64,000 bases of DNA from Actinotalea soli (lineage in GTDB: Bacteria; Actinomycetota; Actinomycetes; Actinomycetales; Cellulomonadaceae): NCBI RefSeq assembly GCF_017565425.1, contig NZ_JAGEMK010000005.1, forward strand, positions 1 to 64,000, written 5' to 3'. The position numbers and the translations under genes were made by a program. The notes under the pieces were generated by a model, which saw only the letters and a list, made by a program, of their open reading frames with translations, did no database searches and was not told the origin of the DNA. Positions 1 to 7,983 of the stretch are shown one piece after another; the stretch's first letter is position 1, and each line of letters starts with the position of its first letter.

Positions 1-69
1 CCGAGGTCGCACATCTGCGCCGAGGACGCACGTGCGCATGTGCGTCCTCGGTGCGGATGTGCGACCTCG
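1..69. repeat. 34-bp-arm nested palindrome at the left edge
   Basis: Outer arms CGAGGTCGCACATC (2-15) and GATGTGCGACCTCG (56-69) enclose inner arms CCGAGGACGCAC (20-31) and GTGCGTCCTCGG (40-51) around a TGCGCA core (33-38), all centred on 35.5. Only three position pairs do not match, and all three are G-T pairs, so a plus-strand RNA could fold along the whole length by G-U wobble. It could be a terminator of a gene left of the window or a dispersed palindromic element. The layout resembles the pair of hairpins at 27817-27927. Confidence 0.75.
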
Positions 70-198
70 CGGGCTGGGTCGGCGCGGCGCGGGGCCGGGC
101 CGCGCCGGGGGCCCTGCCCGGGAGACGCGGGCGAGCTGGGGGCGAGAAGGGGGTGAGGGGGCGCGGTGAGGAGGCGGCGGCGAGAGGGCAGACGGCGG
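70..198. other. Noncoding GC-rich stretch with a hairpin
   Basis: No gene is supported here. A 9-bp perfect stem, CGGCGCGGC (80-88) with GCCGCGCCG (99-107), could end transcription of the TetR gene arriving from the right. No T-run follows it. The rest is purine-rich with no recognised signal. Confidence 0.4.
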
Positions 199-714
199 TC
201 AGGGGTGGGTCATGGCGACGACGCGGGCGATGACCTGGTCGTCCTCCGCGGGGTCGAGGGAGCCGACCATGGCGTTGAGGTACAGGCCGTCCCCGACCAG
301 CTGCACCAGGCGGGCGAGCACCGGGTCCGGGACGCACTCCTCGACGGCTGACCGGTACGCGGCCAGCACCCGCGCGACGGTCGCGGCGGCATCGACCTCG
401 GGGGTCCCGATCAGGACCAGAGCACTGAGGAACGTGCGGGTGAAGTGGTCGTCCGTCACCGAGGAGACCCGCAAGAAGGTCTCGACCCCGTGGTCCGCCG
501 AGGCACGCATGCGCTCGACCTCACCGGCCGTGGCCTCCTCGAGGCGGGCGAGGAACCCCGCGTACAGGGCCTCCTTGCTGCCGAAGTGGTAGAGCAGCCC
601 ACCCTTGGACACCTCCGCCCGGGCGGCCACCGCCTCGAGGGTCGCCCCGGCCGGGCCCACCTCGGGGAGAAGGGCCCCGAGGGCGTCGAGGATGCGGTCG
701 CGCGTCTCAGCCAT
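199..714 (-). CDS. TetR/AcrR family repressor, likely of the divergent exporter
   Basis: A 171-residue protein with an N-terminal TetR helix-turn-helix (about residues 5-50, including VSKGGLLYHFGSKEALY) and a less conserved ligand-binding C-terminal half. The ATG at 714 is chosen because a TAGGGT -10 box ends 7 bases upstream, which implies a leaderless or nearly leaderless transcript; the GTG at 723 would lie inside that box. It is divergent from an efflux-type MFS gene, and a perfect inverted repeat sits between them, the usual layout of a local drug-responsive repressor. The ligand is unknown. Confidence 0.9.
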   Translation of the reverse strand: MAETRDRILDALGALLPEVGPAGATLEAVAARAEVSKGGLLYHFGSKEALYAGFLARLEEATAGEVERMRASADHGVETFLRVSSVTDDHFTRTFLSALVLIGTPEVDAAATVARVLAAYRSAVEECVPDPVLARLVQLVGDGLYLNAMVGSLDPAEDDQVIARVVAMTHP

Positions 715-721
715 GACACCC

Positions 722-727
722 ACCCTA
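722..727 (-). promoter_or_regulatory. -10 box of the TetR gene, leaderless
   Basis: On the minus strand TAGGGT is followed by 7 bases and then the ATG at 714. Transcription should therefore begin at or next to the start codon. The inverted repeat at 734-755 lies just upstream, over the -35 region. Confidence 0.55.
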
Positions 728-733
728 GCGATG

Positions 734-755
734 CTGTACCGTCCAGCCGGTACAG
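734..755. promoter_or_regulatory. TetR operator
   Basis: CTGTACCG (734-741) and CGGTACAG (748-755) form a perfect 8-bp inverted repeat with a 6-base spacer. It sits between the divergent TetR and MFS genes and overlaps the TetR promoter. TetR-family operators typically are such palindromes, so it probably controls both directions. Confidence 0.75.
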
Positions 756-806
756 TAGTCCGGTCGACGCAGCCCGGTCGGTCCGATCATCACCAGGAGA
801 AGCACC

Positions 807-2402
807 ATGCCCGCCCGCCGCGCCCCCGTCACCACCGCCCCGACCGCCCCGGCGCGCGCCGGTCGCCGGGAGTGGATGGCCCTGGGCGTCCTCATGCTCC
901 CCGTGCTGCTCGTCAGCATCGACAACACGGTGCTCTCCTTCGCGATCCCGCAGATCGCCGCGGCCCTGAGCCCCACCGCCGCCCAGCAGCTCTGGTTCGT
1001 CGACATCTACACCCTGGTCCTGGCGAGCCTGCTGGTGACGATGGGCACCTTGGGCGACCGCGTCGGCCGCCGTCGCCTGCTCCTCCTCGGTGCCGCCGGG
1101 TTCGGCCTCGCGAGCCTCTTCGCCGCGTTCGCGTCGACCCCCGAGGAGCTCATCGCCGCCCGCGCCCTCAAGGGCCTGTTCGGCGCGACCCTGATGCCCT
1201 CGACCCTGTCCCTGCTGCGCAACGTCTTCCTCGACCACGGTCAGCGGCGGCTCGCCATCGCGATCTGGGCCTCGGCCTTCTCGGCCGGCACGGCGCTGGG
1301 CCCGATGGTCGGCGGGCTCATGCTCGAGCACTTCTGGTGGGGGTCGGTCTTCCTGCTGAACGTGCCGCTGCTCGCGGTGCTGCTCGTCGTCGGGCCCCGT
1401 CTGCTGCCCGAGTCACGGCGCGCAGGTGCCGGGCGCATCGACCTGCTGAGCGTCGTGCTGTCGGTCGGCGCGATGCTGCCCTTCGTCTACGGCATCAAGG
1501 GGCTCACCACGGGGGGCGTCTCGGTCGCGGCCGTGGGTGCCCTCGCGCTCGGGGCCGTCGTCGGCGCCGTGTTCGTGCACCGCCAGTTGCGCGCGACCGA
1601 CCCGCTCCTCGACGTCCGCCTGTTCACGGTGCGGGTGTTCAGCGCCTCGGTGGTCGCCAACCTCATGAGCGTGTTCGCGCTGTCCGGGCTGCTGTTCCTC
1701 GTGTCGCAGCACCTGCAGCTCGTCGTCGGGCTCGACCCGATCGCCGCCGGGCTGCGCCTCATGCCGGGGGCCCTCGCCGCCGTCGTCATGGGGCTGATCG
1801 CCGTGGCCCTCGCCCGCGTCGCGCCGATCCGGCTGCTCATCCCCGCCGGCCTGGCCCTCTCGACGGCGGGCTACCTGGTGGGCACGACCCTCACCGCGAG
1901 CGACGGCGGGGGTGTGGTGGTCGCCGCCTTCGTCCTCGTCGGCGCCGGCGTGGGATTGGCCGAGACCCTGACGAACGACGCGATCCTCGCCTCGGTGCCC
2001 CCCGAGCGCGCCGGGGCCGCCTCGGGCATCTCCGAGACCGCCTACGAGCTCGGGGCCACGCTGGGGGTCGCGACCCTGGGCGGCGTGCTCTCCGGGGTGT
2101 ACCGCGCCGGCGTCGACGTGCCGTCGCAGGTGCCCGACGCCGCCGCCGCGAGCGCCGGGGAGACCCTCGGTGGAGCGGTCGCCGCCGCCGCCGAGCTCCC
2201 CGCGCGGTACGCCGACCTGCTGCTCGAGTCCGCGCGCGAGGCCTTCACGACGGCGGCGGTCGGGACCGCGTGGATCGGCGCGACCGTGACCTTCGCGGCG
2301 GCCGTCGTCGTCGCGATCGCCCTGCGCTCGCACCGGGAGGAGCCCGACGACGGCGCTGCAGCTCAGACCGCTCCGGACCTGGTCACGGCCCCGCGGGCCT
2401 GA
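807..2402 (+). CDS. MFS efflux transporter, DHA2 (14-TM, QacA/EmrB-like)
   Basis: A 531-residue inner-membrane protein. The family motifs are visible: an acidic first helix (LLVSIDNTVLSF), motif A after TM2 (GTLGDRVGRRRL) and a motif-C-like SAGTALGPMVGG near residue 160. Length and hydrophobic pattern fit 14 helices, the class of proton-driven multidrug and antiseptic exporters. AGGAGA at 795-800 supports the ATG at 807. The TetR gene is divergent, with an operator between them, so induction by an exported compound is likely. Its last 40 bases overlap the end of the convergent SRPBCC gene. The substrate cannot be read from sequence. Confidence 0.9.
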   Translation: MPARRAPVTTAPTAPARAGRREWMALGVLMLPVLLVSIDNTVLSFAIPQIAAALSPTAAQQLWFVDIYTLVLASLLVTMGTLGDRVGRRRLLLLGAAGFGLASLFAAFASTPEELIAARALKGLFGATLMPSTLSLLRNVFLDHGQRRLAIAIWASAFSAGTALGPMVGGLMLEHFWWGSVFLLNVPLLAVLLVVGPRLLPESRRAGAGRIDLLSVVLSVGAMLPFVYGIKGLTTGGVSVAAVGALALGAVVGAVFVHRQLRATDPLLDVRLFTVRVFSASVVANLMSVFALSGLLFLVSQHLQLVVGLDPIAAGLRLMPGALAAVVMGLIAVALARVAPIRLLIPAGLALSTAGYLVGTTLTASDGGGVVVAAFVLVGAGVGLAETLTNDAILASVPPERAGAASGISETAYELGATLGVATLGGVLSGVYRAGVDVPSQVPDAAAASAGETLGGAVAAAAELPARYADLLLESAREAFTTAAVGTAWIGATVTFAAAVVVAIALRSHREEPDDGAAAQTAPDLVTAPRA

Positions 2403-2908
2403 GCGATCCGCGGCCCCCACACGGCGTGCAGGGCCGCGAACCGCGCGTCCCAGGACACCCCCGCCGGCCGGTCGGGATCGACCGCCGAGGACGCCGCGAC
2501 CGGCAGGTCGCGGTCCAGCTGCTCGAGGTAGGCCTGCCAGCCGGCGCCATACCCGGCGTCGGCGAGGTCGGTGTGCCGCAGGGTCAGCACGGCCCCCTCG
2601 GGGTGCTCGGTGACCGTCACCTCGACCGTGCTGGGGCTCTCGCCCGCGTACTCCCACGTGGTCGTGTAGCGGCGCGGAGGCTCGCACTCGGTGACCGTGC
2701 CGACGCAGTCCACGCCGCCGTCCTCGCCGGGCCACTGCCAGCGGCCGCCGAGCCGGAGGTCTCCGACGAACGGGGCCATCCAGCGGGCGAGCCGGTCGGG
2801 CTCGGTCACCGCGCTCCACACGTCCTCGACCGTGGTCGAGTAGACCCGCTCGAAGTCCAGGTCGAACCGGTCACCGCGGCGGGTGACCTCACCGAAGGTC
2901 GTCGTCAT
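2363..2908 (-). CDS. SRPBCC (AHSA1-like) domain protein
   Basis: A 181-residue protein with an AHSA1-type START-like fold (FERVYSTTVEDVWSAVTEPDRL then WMAPFVGDLRLGG), and a conserved Trp-rich C-terminal part. AAGGAG 7 bases upstream fixes the ATG at 2908 rather than upstream alternatives. The start lies inside the 3' end of the ArsR gene (20-base overlap), so the two are probably translationally coupled. ArsR-SRPBCC pairs are very common; the SRPBCC member probably binds a small hydrophobic ligand, but no specific ligand is known here. The 3' end overlaps the MFS gene on the other strand. Confidence 0.88.
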   Translation of the reverse strand: MTTTFGEVTRRGDRFDLDFERVYSTTVEDVWSAVTEPDRLARWMAPFVGDLRLGGRWQWPGEDGGVDCVGTVTECEPPRRYTTTWEYAGESPSTVEVTVTEHPEGAVLTLRHTDLADAGYGAGWQAYLEQLDRDLPVAASSAVDPDRPAGVSWDARFAALHAVWGPRIAQARGAVTRSGAV

Positions 2909-3257
2909 CTCGTTGCTCCTTGTGCTCGGCCGCGCGGCGGTCACGCGCGCCGCGGGCGATCTCGGTGTCGAGGGCGTCCAGGCGCTGGGCCCACAGCGAG
3001 CGGTACCGGTCGACGACGTGCTGCAGCTCGTCGATCACGGCACCGTCCAGCCCGTAGATGCGACGGGCACCCTCGGACCGCCGCGTCACCACCCCGGCCT
3101 CGCGCAGCACCCGCAGGTGACGGGCGACGGCAGGCTGGCTGATGCCGAACTCCTGCTCGACCGCGGCCGAGACCGCGCCGGCGGGCTTGTCTCCCGCGGC
3201 GAGGAGCTCGAGCACACGCCGACGGACCGGGTCTCCGAGGACGTCGAGTGCGCTCAT
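2889..3257 (-). CDS. ArsR family winged-helix regulator
   Basis: A 122-residue DNA-binding protein with an ArsR HTH (residues about 5-85, recognition segment ISQPAVARHLRVLREAGVV, wing RRSEGARRIYGL). It has no CxC metal-binding pair typical of metal sensors, so it belongs to the non-metal branch that travels with SRPBCC genes. It is the first gene of a two-gene unit with the downstream AHSA1-like gene. An AT-rich inverted repeat starts 11 bases upstream of the ATG, consistent with autoregulation. Confidence 0.9.
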   Translation of the reverse strand: MSALDVLGDPVRRRVLELLAAGDKPAGAVSAAVEQEFGISQPAVARHLRVLREAGVVTRRSEGARRIYGLDGAVIDELQHVVDRYRSLWAQRLDALDTEIARGARDRRAAEHKEQRDDDDLR

Positions 3258-3267
3258 GGAGCGAGCG

Positions 3268-3285
3268 TATAACCCTAACGTTATA
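3268..3285. promoter_or_regulatory. ArsR operator/promoter
   Basis: TATAAC (3268-3273) and GTTATA (3280-3285) form a perfect inverted repeat with a 6-base spacer, 11 bases upstream of the ArsR ATG. It is the most AT-rich spot for kilobases around, so it probably combines the -10 region with the repressor site. Confidence 0.65.
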
Positions 3286-3336
3286 TGCGTCTAGGGCGCA
3301 CGACATCCCACCGCCGACCCGGGACTGGGGAGCAGC

Positions 3337-3843
3337 TCAGGCCGGAGGCGCGACCTCGACGTCGTCGGCCGCGCCGACGATCTTGCGCAGGTAGGCGTAG
3401 GTGAGGTCGCCCGCGGTCTGGTCGTGCTGGTGGGTGTAGCCGTGCTTCTCGTAGAGGGCCACGTTGTGGACCGAGTCCCGGCCGGTGAAGACCCACAGCT
3501 CGGAGGTGTCCTCCGACAGGTGGGGCGGGACGGCGAGGAGCAGCTGGGTGCCGATGCCCTGGCCCTGGAGGTCGGGGGCGACGGCGAGCCGCCCGAGGGT
3601 CGCCTTGCCCGGCTCGAGGAGCACACGCACCGAGCCGACCAGGCGGTGGCCGGCCCAGGCGCCGAGCGTGACGACGCCCTCGGCGGCGATGTCCGCGCGG
3701 AGCTCGTCGAGGGTCTGGGTCAGCGGCGGGATGTTCGGGTCCCCGTACACCTGGGCCTCGCTCACGAAGGCCGCGCGTCGCAGCGTCAGGAGCTCGCCCG
3801 CGTCCTGCTCGGACACGCTGCGGATGGTCACCTCGAGGCTCAT
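3337..3843 (-). CDS. GNAT family N-acetyltransferase
   Basis: A 168-residue GNAT protein. Acetyl-CoA binding motif A is clear (LAVAPDLQGQGIGTQLL, about residues 86-102), followed by the typical C-terminal NVALYEKHGY segment. The family transfers an acetyl group from acetyl-CoA to an amine; the acceptor here is not predictable. It stands alone between the ArsR pair and purU, with no clear Shine-Dalgarno sequence and no obvious partner. Close relatives are usually annotated only as GNAT proteins. Confidence 0.88.
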   Translation of the reverse strand: MSLEVTIRSVSEQDAGELLTLRRAAFVSEAQVYGDPNIPPLTQTLDELRADIAAEGVVTLGAWAGHRLVGSVRVLLEPGKATLGRLAVAPDLQGQGIGTQLLLAVPPHLSEDTSELWVFTGRDSVHNVALYEKHGYTHQHDQTAGDLTYAYLRKIVGAADDVEVAPPA

Positions 3844-3968
3844 GGCCCCATCGTGTCACCCCCGCCCGCGCAGCCGCGACCGCGCCCCCACAGGTCGAGA
3901 CGCCGTCCCGGGTCGGCCGGACGGGGGCGCACCCCCGGGCCACCCCGCGCCCCGGTGCGCGGACCGGC

Positions 3969-3974
3969 TAGCCT
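3969..3974 (+). promoter_or_regulatory. -10 box of purU, probably leaderless
   Basis: TAGCCT is followed by 8 bases and the GTG at 3983, and no Shine-Dalgarno sequence is present. The spacing predicts transcription starting at or beside the start codon. Confidence 0.45.
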
Positions 3975-3982
3975 CGGGGCTC

Positions 3983-4888
3983 GTGAGCCACATCCGTACC
4001 GTCGCGACCCCCGGCACGAGCGCCGCCACCCGTGAGCACGGGGAGACGACCCACTGGGTGCTCAGCCTCTCCTGCCCCGACCGGCCGGGCATCGTCCACG
4101 CCGTGGCCGGCCTCCTGGCCGAGCTCGGCGGCAACATCACCGAGTCCCAGCAGTTCGGCGACCCGCTCAGCGGCCTGTTCTTCATGCGCGTGCAGGTCGA
4201 GGCGGCGACCTCGCGCGAGCTGCTCGACGAGGCCCTGGCCGTGCTGGCCGAGGAGTTCTCGATGACGTGGACCCTCGACGTCGCCGGCAGGCGCATGCGC
4301 ACCGTGCTCATGGTCTCGACGGCCGCGCACTGCCTGCACGACCTCCTCTTCCGGCAGCAGTCCGAGGGCCTGCCGGTCGACATCGTCGCTGTCGTGTCCA
4401 ACCACACCGCCCTCGCGGACGTCGCCGCCTTCTACGGGATCCCCTTCCACCACGTGCCCGTGACGCGGGACACCAAGGCGGAGGCCGAAGCCCGCCTGCT
4501 CGAGCTCGTCGAGGAGCTCGACGCCGAGCTCGTGGTGCTGGCCCGCTACATGCAGATCCTGTCGGACGACCTGTGCCGCACCCTGGCCGGGCGGATCATC
4601 AACATCCACCACTCGTTCCTGCCCAGCTTCAAGGGGGCCCGCCCGTACGCGCAGGCCCACGACCGCGGGGTCAAGCTGATCGGCGCCACCGCGCACTACG
4701 TGACCGGCGACCTCGACGAGGGCCCGATCATCGAGCAGGACGTCGAGCGGGTGGACCACTCCAAGAAGGTCGAGGACCTGGTCGCCCTCGGGCAGGACGT
4801 CGAACGTCGCGCCCTGGCCCGGGCCGTCCGCTGGCACGCCGAGCACCGGGTGCTGCTGGACGGCCACCGCACCATCGTCTTCCGCTGA
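3983..4888 (+). CDS. purU: Formyltetrahydrofolate deformylase
   Basis: A 301-residue cytosolic enzyme that hydrolyses 10-formyl-THF to THF and formate, balancing one-carbon pools and feeding formate to purine synthesis. An N-terminal ACT domain (LSCPDRPGIVHAVAGLL) is followed by a formyl transferase domain with SNHTALADVA, IINIHHSFLPSFKGARPY and the catalytic Asp region DLDEGPIIEQD. Length fits PurU (about 280-300). The GTG at 3983 is chosen from the -10 box placed for a leaderless start. It is a single-gene unit between the GNAT gene and a convergent small membrane protein gene. Confidence 0.96.
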   Translation: MSHIRTVATPGTSAATREHGETTHWVLSLSCPDRPGIVHAVAGLLAELGGNITESQQFGDPLSGLFFMRVQVEAATSRELLDEALAVLAEEFSMTWTLDVAGRRMRTVLMVSTAAHCLHDLLFRQQSEGLPVDIVAVVSNHTALADVAAFYGIPFHHVPVTRDTKAEAEARLLELVEELDAELVVLARYMQILSDDLCRTLAGRIINIHHSFLPSFKGARPYAQAHDRGVKLIGATAHYVTGDLDEGPIIEQDVERVDHSKKVEDLVALGQDVERRALARAVRWHAEHRVLLDGHRTIVFR

Positions 4889-4925
4889 CGCCCTCGGCCC
4901 CTGACGCGCCGCCGGGGCGAGCCGT

Positions 4926-5213
4926 TCAGCGCTCGACGTCGGGCGCACCCACCTCGCCGGGCCGCGAGACCGCACCGCCGGCGGGCTCGAGGGCCCGCAC
5001 GACGAACGCGGCCCCGATCAGGGCTGCCCCGATCGAGTAGGCGAGGGTCGTCGTCGTCGAGATCGCGTGCGCCACCTCGACGAGGATCGACTGCAGCCCG
5101 TCCGCCGCGACGCCGTTCGCGAGCCGCCACAGGATCCGGGTCGCGACGAAGGCCGCGAGCATCAGCCCGGCCCCCCACCAGAACAACGCGCGGGCACTGA
5201 GCCTGGGGGGCAT
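4926..5213 (-). CDS. Small two-TM membrane protein, unknown
   Basis: A 95-residue protein with two hydrophobic segments (about residues 9-28 and 53-73) joined by a short loop, and a polar C-terminal tail. GAGGAGA just upstream of the ATG at 5213 supports the start. I do not recognise a family. It converges on purU and is divergent from the FadR-type regulator, with 133 bases between the starts. No function is proposed. Confidence 0.7.
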   Translation of the reverse strand: MPPRLSARALFWWGAGLMLAAFVATRILWRLANGVAADGLQSILVEVAHAISTTTTLAYSIGAALIGAAFVVRALEPAGGAVSRPGEVGAPDVER

Positions 5214-5323
5214 GGCTTCTCCTCGGGACGACGGCGCGGCTCTCTGCCGAGCAGGGCCCTAGGCAACACGACTGTTACACCTCGACACAACCCGTTCACC
5301 GCTCCGCGCCGCTGCCGGAAACA

Positions 5324-5355
5324 TGTACCCGGTTCTGTATACAGCCATGGGTACA
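5324..5355. promoter_or_regulatory. Nested palindromic operator at the GntR start
   Basis: TGTACCC (5324-5330) and GGGTACA (5349-5355) flank a perfect 10-bp palindrome CTGTATACAG (5335-5344); both repeats share the centre 5339.5. The TGTATACA core fits the FadR/GntR-type operator form (GT...AC dyads). It covers the candidate start codons of the GntR gene, so autoregulation is likely. Confidence 0.65.
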
Positions 5356-6081
5356 ACGACGGATGCAGCCCCGGACTCGGCTCCGGACCCTGGTGCTGCA
5401 CGGCTCCCTCGCCGCGAGAAGGTGTACGAGGCGCTCCGCGAGGAGCTCATGGGTGGACGGTTCTCCCCGTGGGAACGCCTGGGCGAGGAGCGCCTGGCCG
5501 AGCACTTCGGCGTCTCCCGGACCCCGGTCCGCGAGGCCCTGGCCCGGCTGCACGCCGACGGGCTGCTCGAGAAGCGCGCCGGCGGGCTGTACCTGTACAT
5601 GCCGACCTTCGAGGACCTGACCGACCTCTACGAGCTGCGGATCACCCTCGAGCTCCAGGGCATCCGCCGCGCGATCGACGACCCGACGGTCCACCACGAC
5701 GCGGTCCGACTCACCACCGAGCTCGAGTCCTGGCAGCGCATGTCCGACGACGAGCCGGCCCCCAGCGCCGGGTTCGTCACCGTCGACGAGGGCTTCCACA
5801 CCGCGCTCCTGGCCGCCTCGGGGAACCGTGCCCTGTCCGCCTCGCTGGCACAGGTGAACCAGCGCATCCGCGCCGTGCGGATGTACGACTACCTGACCGC
5901 CGACCGCATGCGGGCCACGATCGACGAGCACATCGAGATCGCCGAGCTCGTGCTCGGCGGCCGACTGCCCACGGCCCTCGAGGCCCTCGCCGACCACGTC
6001 GGGGCCTCCAAGGACGTCGTCGTCGAGCGAGCCGCCAACGCGCTGGCCATGGCCCGCGGCCAGGTCGGGGGCCAGCGATGA
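5347..6081 (+). CDS. FadR-type GntR regulator (FCD domain)
   Basis: A 244-residue transcription factor: winged HTH (GEERLAEHFGVSRTPVREAL, about residues 45-66) and an all-helical FCD effector domain with the metal-binding His pattern (DEGFHTALL, later DEHIEIAELVL). The ATG at 5347 is preferred; the in-frame ATG at 5323 would add eight residues. Neither has a good ribosome binding site, and a nested palindrome covers both. It is first in an array with allophanate hydrolase, overlapping it by ATGA, so it is probably the local regulator sensing the imported substrate or its product. Confidence 0.92.
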   Translation: MGTTTDAAPDSAPDPGAARLPRREKVYEALREELMGGRFSPWERLGEERLAEHFGVSRTPVREALARLHADGLLEKRAGGLYLYMPTFEDLTDLYELRITLELQGIRRAIDDPTVHHDAVRLTTELESWQRMSDDEPAPSAGFVTVDEGFHTALLAASGNRALSASLAQVNQRIRAVRMYDYLTADRMRATIDEHIEIAELVLGGRLPTALEALADHVGASKDVVVERAANALAMARGQVGGQR

Positions 6082-7892
6082 CCACGACCGCACCCCGGCC
6101 CCTGACCAGCGAGCCCACCACCGTCGCGTCCCCGACCCCCACCCCGACCGAGCGCGTCCGCGCGGCCTACCGTCGCATCGCCGGGGTCGACCGCCCCGAG
6201 GTGTGGATCACCCTGCGTCCCGAGGCCGAGGCCCTGGCGGACGCCGCCCTCGTCGAGGCTCGCACCGCCCGGGGGGAGCAGCTGGCCCTGGCCGGCACGG
6301 TCCTGGCCGTCAAGGACAACGTCGACGTCGAGGGCCTGCCCACGACCGCCGCCCACCCCGCCTTCGCCACCGGCCCGGCCACCCGCACCGCGACGGCGGT
6401 CCAGCGGTTGCTCGACGCCGGGACGGTGCTGCTCGGCAAGACCAACCTCGACCAGCTCGCGACCGGCCTCACCGGGTCACGCACCCCGTACGGTCCGGTG
6501 CGCAGCGCGATCGACCCCGAGCGGGTGTCGGGCGGCTCGAGCGCAGGCTCGGGGGCCGCCGTCGGGCTGGGCATCGTCGACCTGGCGGTCGCGACCGACA
6601 CCGCAGGATCGGGCCGGGTGCCCGCGGCCTTCAACGAGGTCGTCGGCATCAAGGCGACCGTCGGGCTGGTGCCCAAGGACGGCGTCGTCCCGGCCTGCGA
6701 CTCGTGGGACTGCGTGACGGTCCTGGCCCCGACCCTCGAGCTCGCCACCCTCGGCACCAGGCTCATGGCAGGACCGAGCGCGCTGGACCCGATGTCCCGC
6801 ACCTGGCCCGCGGACGTTCGCCTCGCCGCCCCCGCGGCCCCCCGGGTCGCCGTGCCCCGCACCGAGGACCTCACCCTGCTCGGCCCCGAGGCCCTCGCCC
6901 TGCTCACCCGAGCCCGCACCCGGCTCGAGGAGCGCGGCGCGACCACGACGGCGATCGACCTGCGGCCCTTCCTCGAGGCGGCCCGGCTGCTGTACGACGG
7001 CGCCCTGGTGGCCGAGAGGTACGCGGCCTACGGCGACTTCCTCGCGGCGCACCCCGAGGGGGCCGACCCCTCGGTCGCGCACATCGCCCGCGGGGCGGGC
7101 ACGGTCACCGGACCCCAGCTCGCCCGGGACACCACCCGCCTGCGCGAGCTGCGGGCCGTCGCCCTGGCCTCCCTCGCGGGGGTGGACGCGCTGCTCCTGC
7201 CCACCGCCCCCGAGCACCCGACCCTCGCCGAGGTGGCCGCCGACCCCCTCGGCGTCAACGCGCGGCTCGGGACGTTCACGAACTTCGTCAACCTCTTCGA
7301 CCTCGCAGCCGTCGCGGTGCCCGCGGGCCGCACCACGGCGGGGGCCTTCGGGGTGAGCCTCGTGACCCGGGCCTTCGAGGACCAGGTCGCGATCGACCTG
7401 GCCCGGCTCCTGGTCGAGGGCGGCCCGTGGGACGGGGCAGCCTCGGAGAACCCTGCGAGCGCCCATGCCCCCGCACCGCTCCCAGGGACGGGCATCCCGC
7501 TCGTCGTCGTCGGCGCGCACCTGCGCGGCGAGCCCCGCAGCGCCCAGCTCGAGGCCCTCGGTGCGCGCTTCCACCGCGAGGTCCGCACCGCCCCGGCGTA
7601 CCGCATGCACCTGACTGCCGGCGGGGACCGTCCCGTGGTCACCCGCACCGGTCCGGCAGGGACCGAGGGGACCGCCGCCCCGGCCGGCGCGAGCCTCCCC
7701 GGCGAGGAGTGGCTGCTCTCCCCCGCCGCCCTGGGCGCCCTGCTCACCACGGTGGCCCCGCCCCTGGCCCTGGGGCAGGTCGAGCTCGAGGACGGCAGCA
7801 GCGTCCTGGGGTTCACCGGCTGGCTCACCGGCGCCGAGACCGACATCACCGACCACGGCGGGTGGCGCGCGTACCGCCGCTCGACCGGCTGA
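6078..7892 (+). CDS. atzF: Allophanate hydrolase
   Basis: A 604-residue enzyme converting allophanate (urea-1-carboxylate) to ammonia and CO2. The amidase-signature domain holds the Ser-cisSer-Lys triad: Lys79 (LAVKDNVD), Ser154 (GGSSAGSG) and Ser178 (DTAGSGRVP). The C-terminal domain from about residue 465 (GIPLVVVGAHLRGEPRS) is the second catalytic domain of AtzF/DUR1,2-type enzymes, and length matches the family (about 600). The start overlaps the GntR stop (ATGA). Urea carboxylase, biuret hydrolase and barbiturase are all absent nearby, so allophanate or a precursor probably comes through the ABC importer just downstream. Confidence 0.95.
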   Translation: MTTTAPRPLTSEPTTVASPTPTPTERVRAAYRRIAGVDRPEVWITLRPEAEALADAALVEARTARGEQLALAGTVLAVKDNVDVEGLPTTAAHPAFATGPATRTATAVQRLLDAGTVLLGKTNLDQLATGLTGSRTPYGPVRSAIDPERVSGGSSAGSGAAVGLGIVDLAVATDTAGSGRVPAAFNEVVGIKATVGLVPKDGVVPACDSWDCVTVLAPTLELATLGTRLMAGPSALDPMSRTWPADVRLAAPAAPRVAVPRTEDLTLLGPEALALLTRARTRLEERGATTTAIDLRPFLEAARLLYDGALVAERYAAYGDFLAAHPEGADPSVAHIARGAGTVTGPQLARDTTRLRELRAVALASLAGVDALLLPTAPEHPTLAEVAADPLGVNARLGTFTNFVNLFDLAAVAVPAGRTTAGAFGVSLVTRAFEDQVAIDLARLLVEGGPWDGAASENPASAHAPAPLPGTGIPLVVVGAHLRGEPRSAQLEALGARFHREVRTAPAYRMHLTAGGDRPVVTRTGPAGTEGTAAPAGASLPGEEWLLSPAALGALLTTVAPPLALGQVELEDGSSVLGFTGWLTGAETDITDHGGWRAYRRSTG

Positions 7893-7983
7893 CCCCGTCC
7901 ACGGCCCGACCCGGGCCCCGACCCCCGACCGACCTGCCCGCCCGACCCCCGCCCCAGACGCACCGGATCCTGGAGACCCCCAC

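Noticed and set aside
2889-3257. Metal-sensing ArsR (arsenic or cadmium resistance)
   Set aside because: No Cys metal site is present and the partner is an SRPBCC gene, not a metal transporter.
5067-6077. Extending allophanate hydrolase far upstream in the same frame
   Set aside because: The extra residues are the shadow of the GntR gene; the ATG at 6078 overlaps the GntR stop and matches family length.
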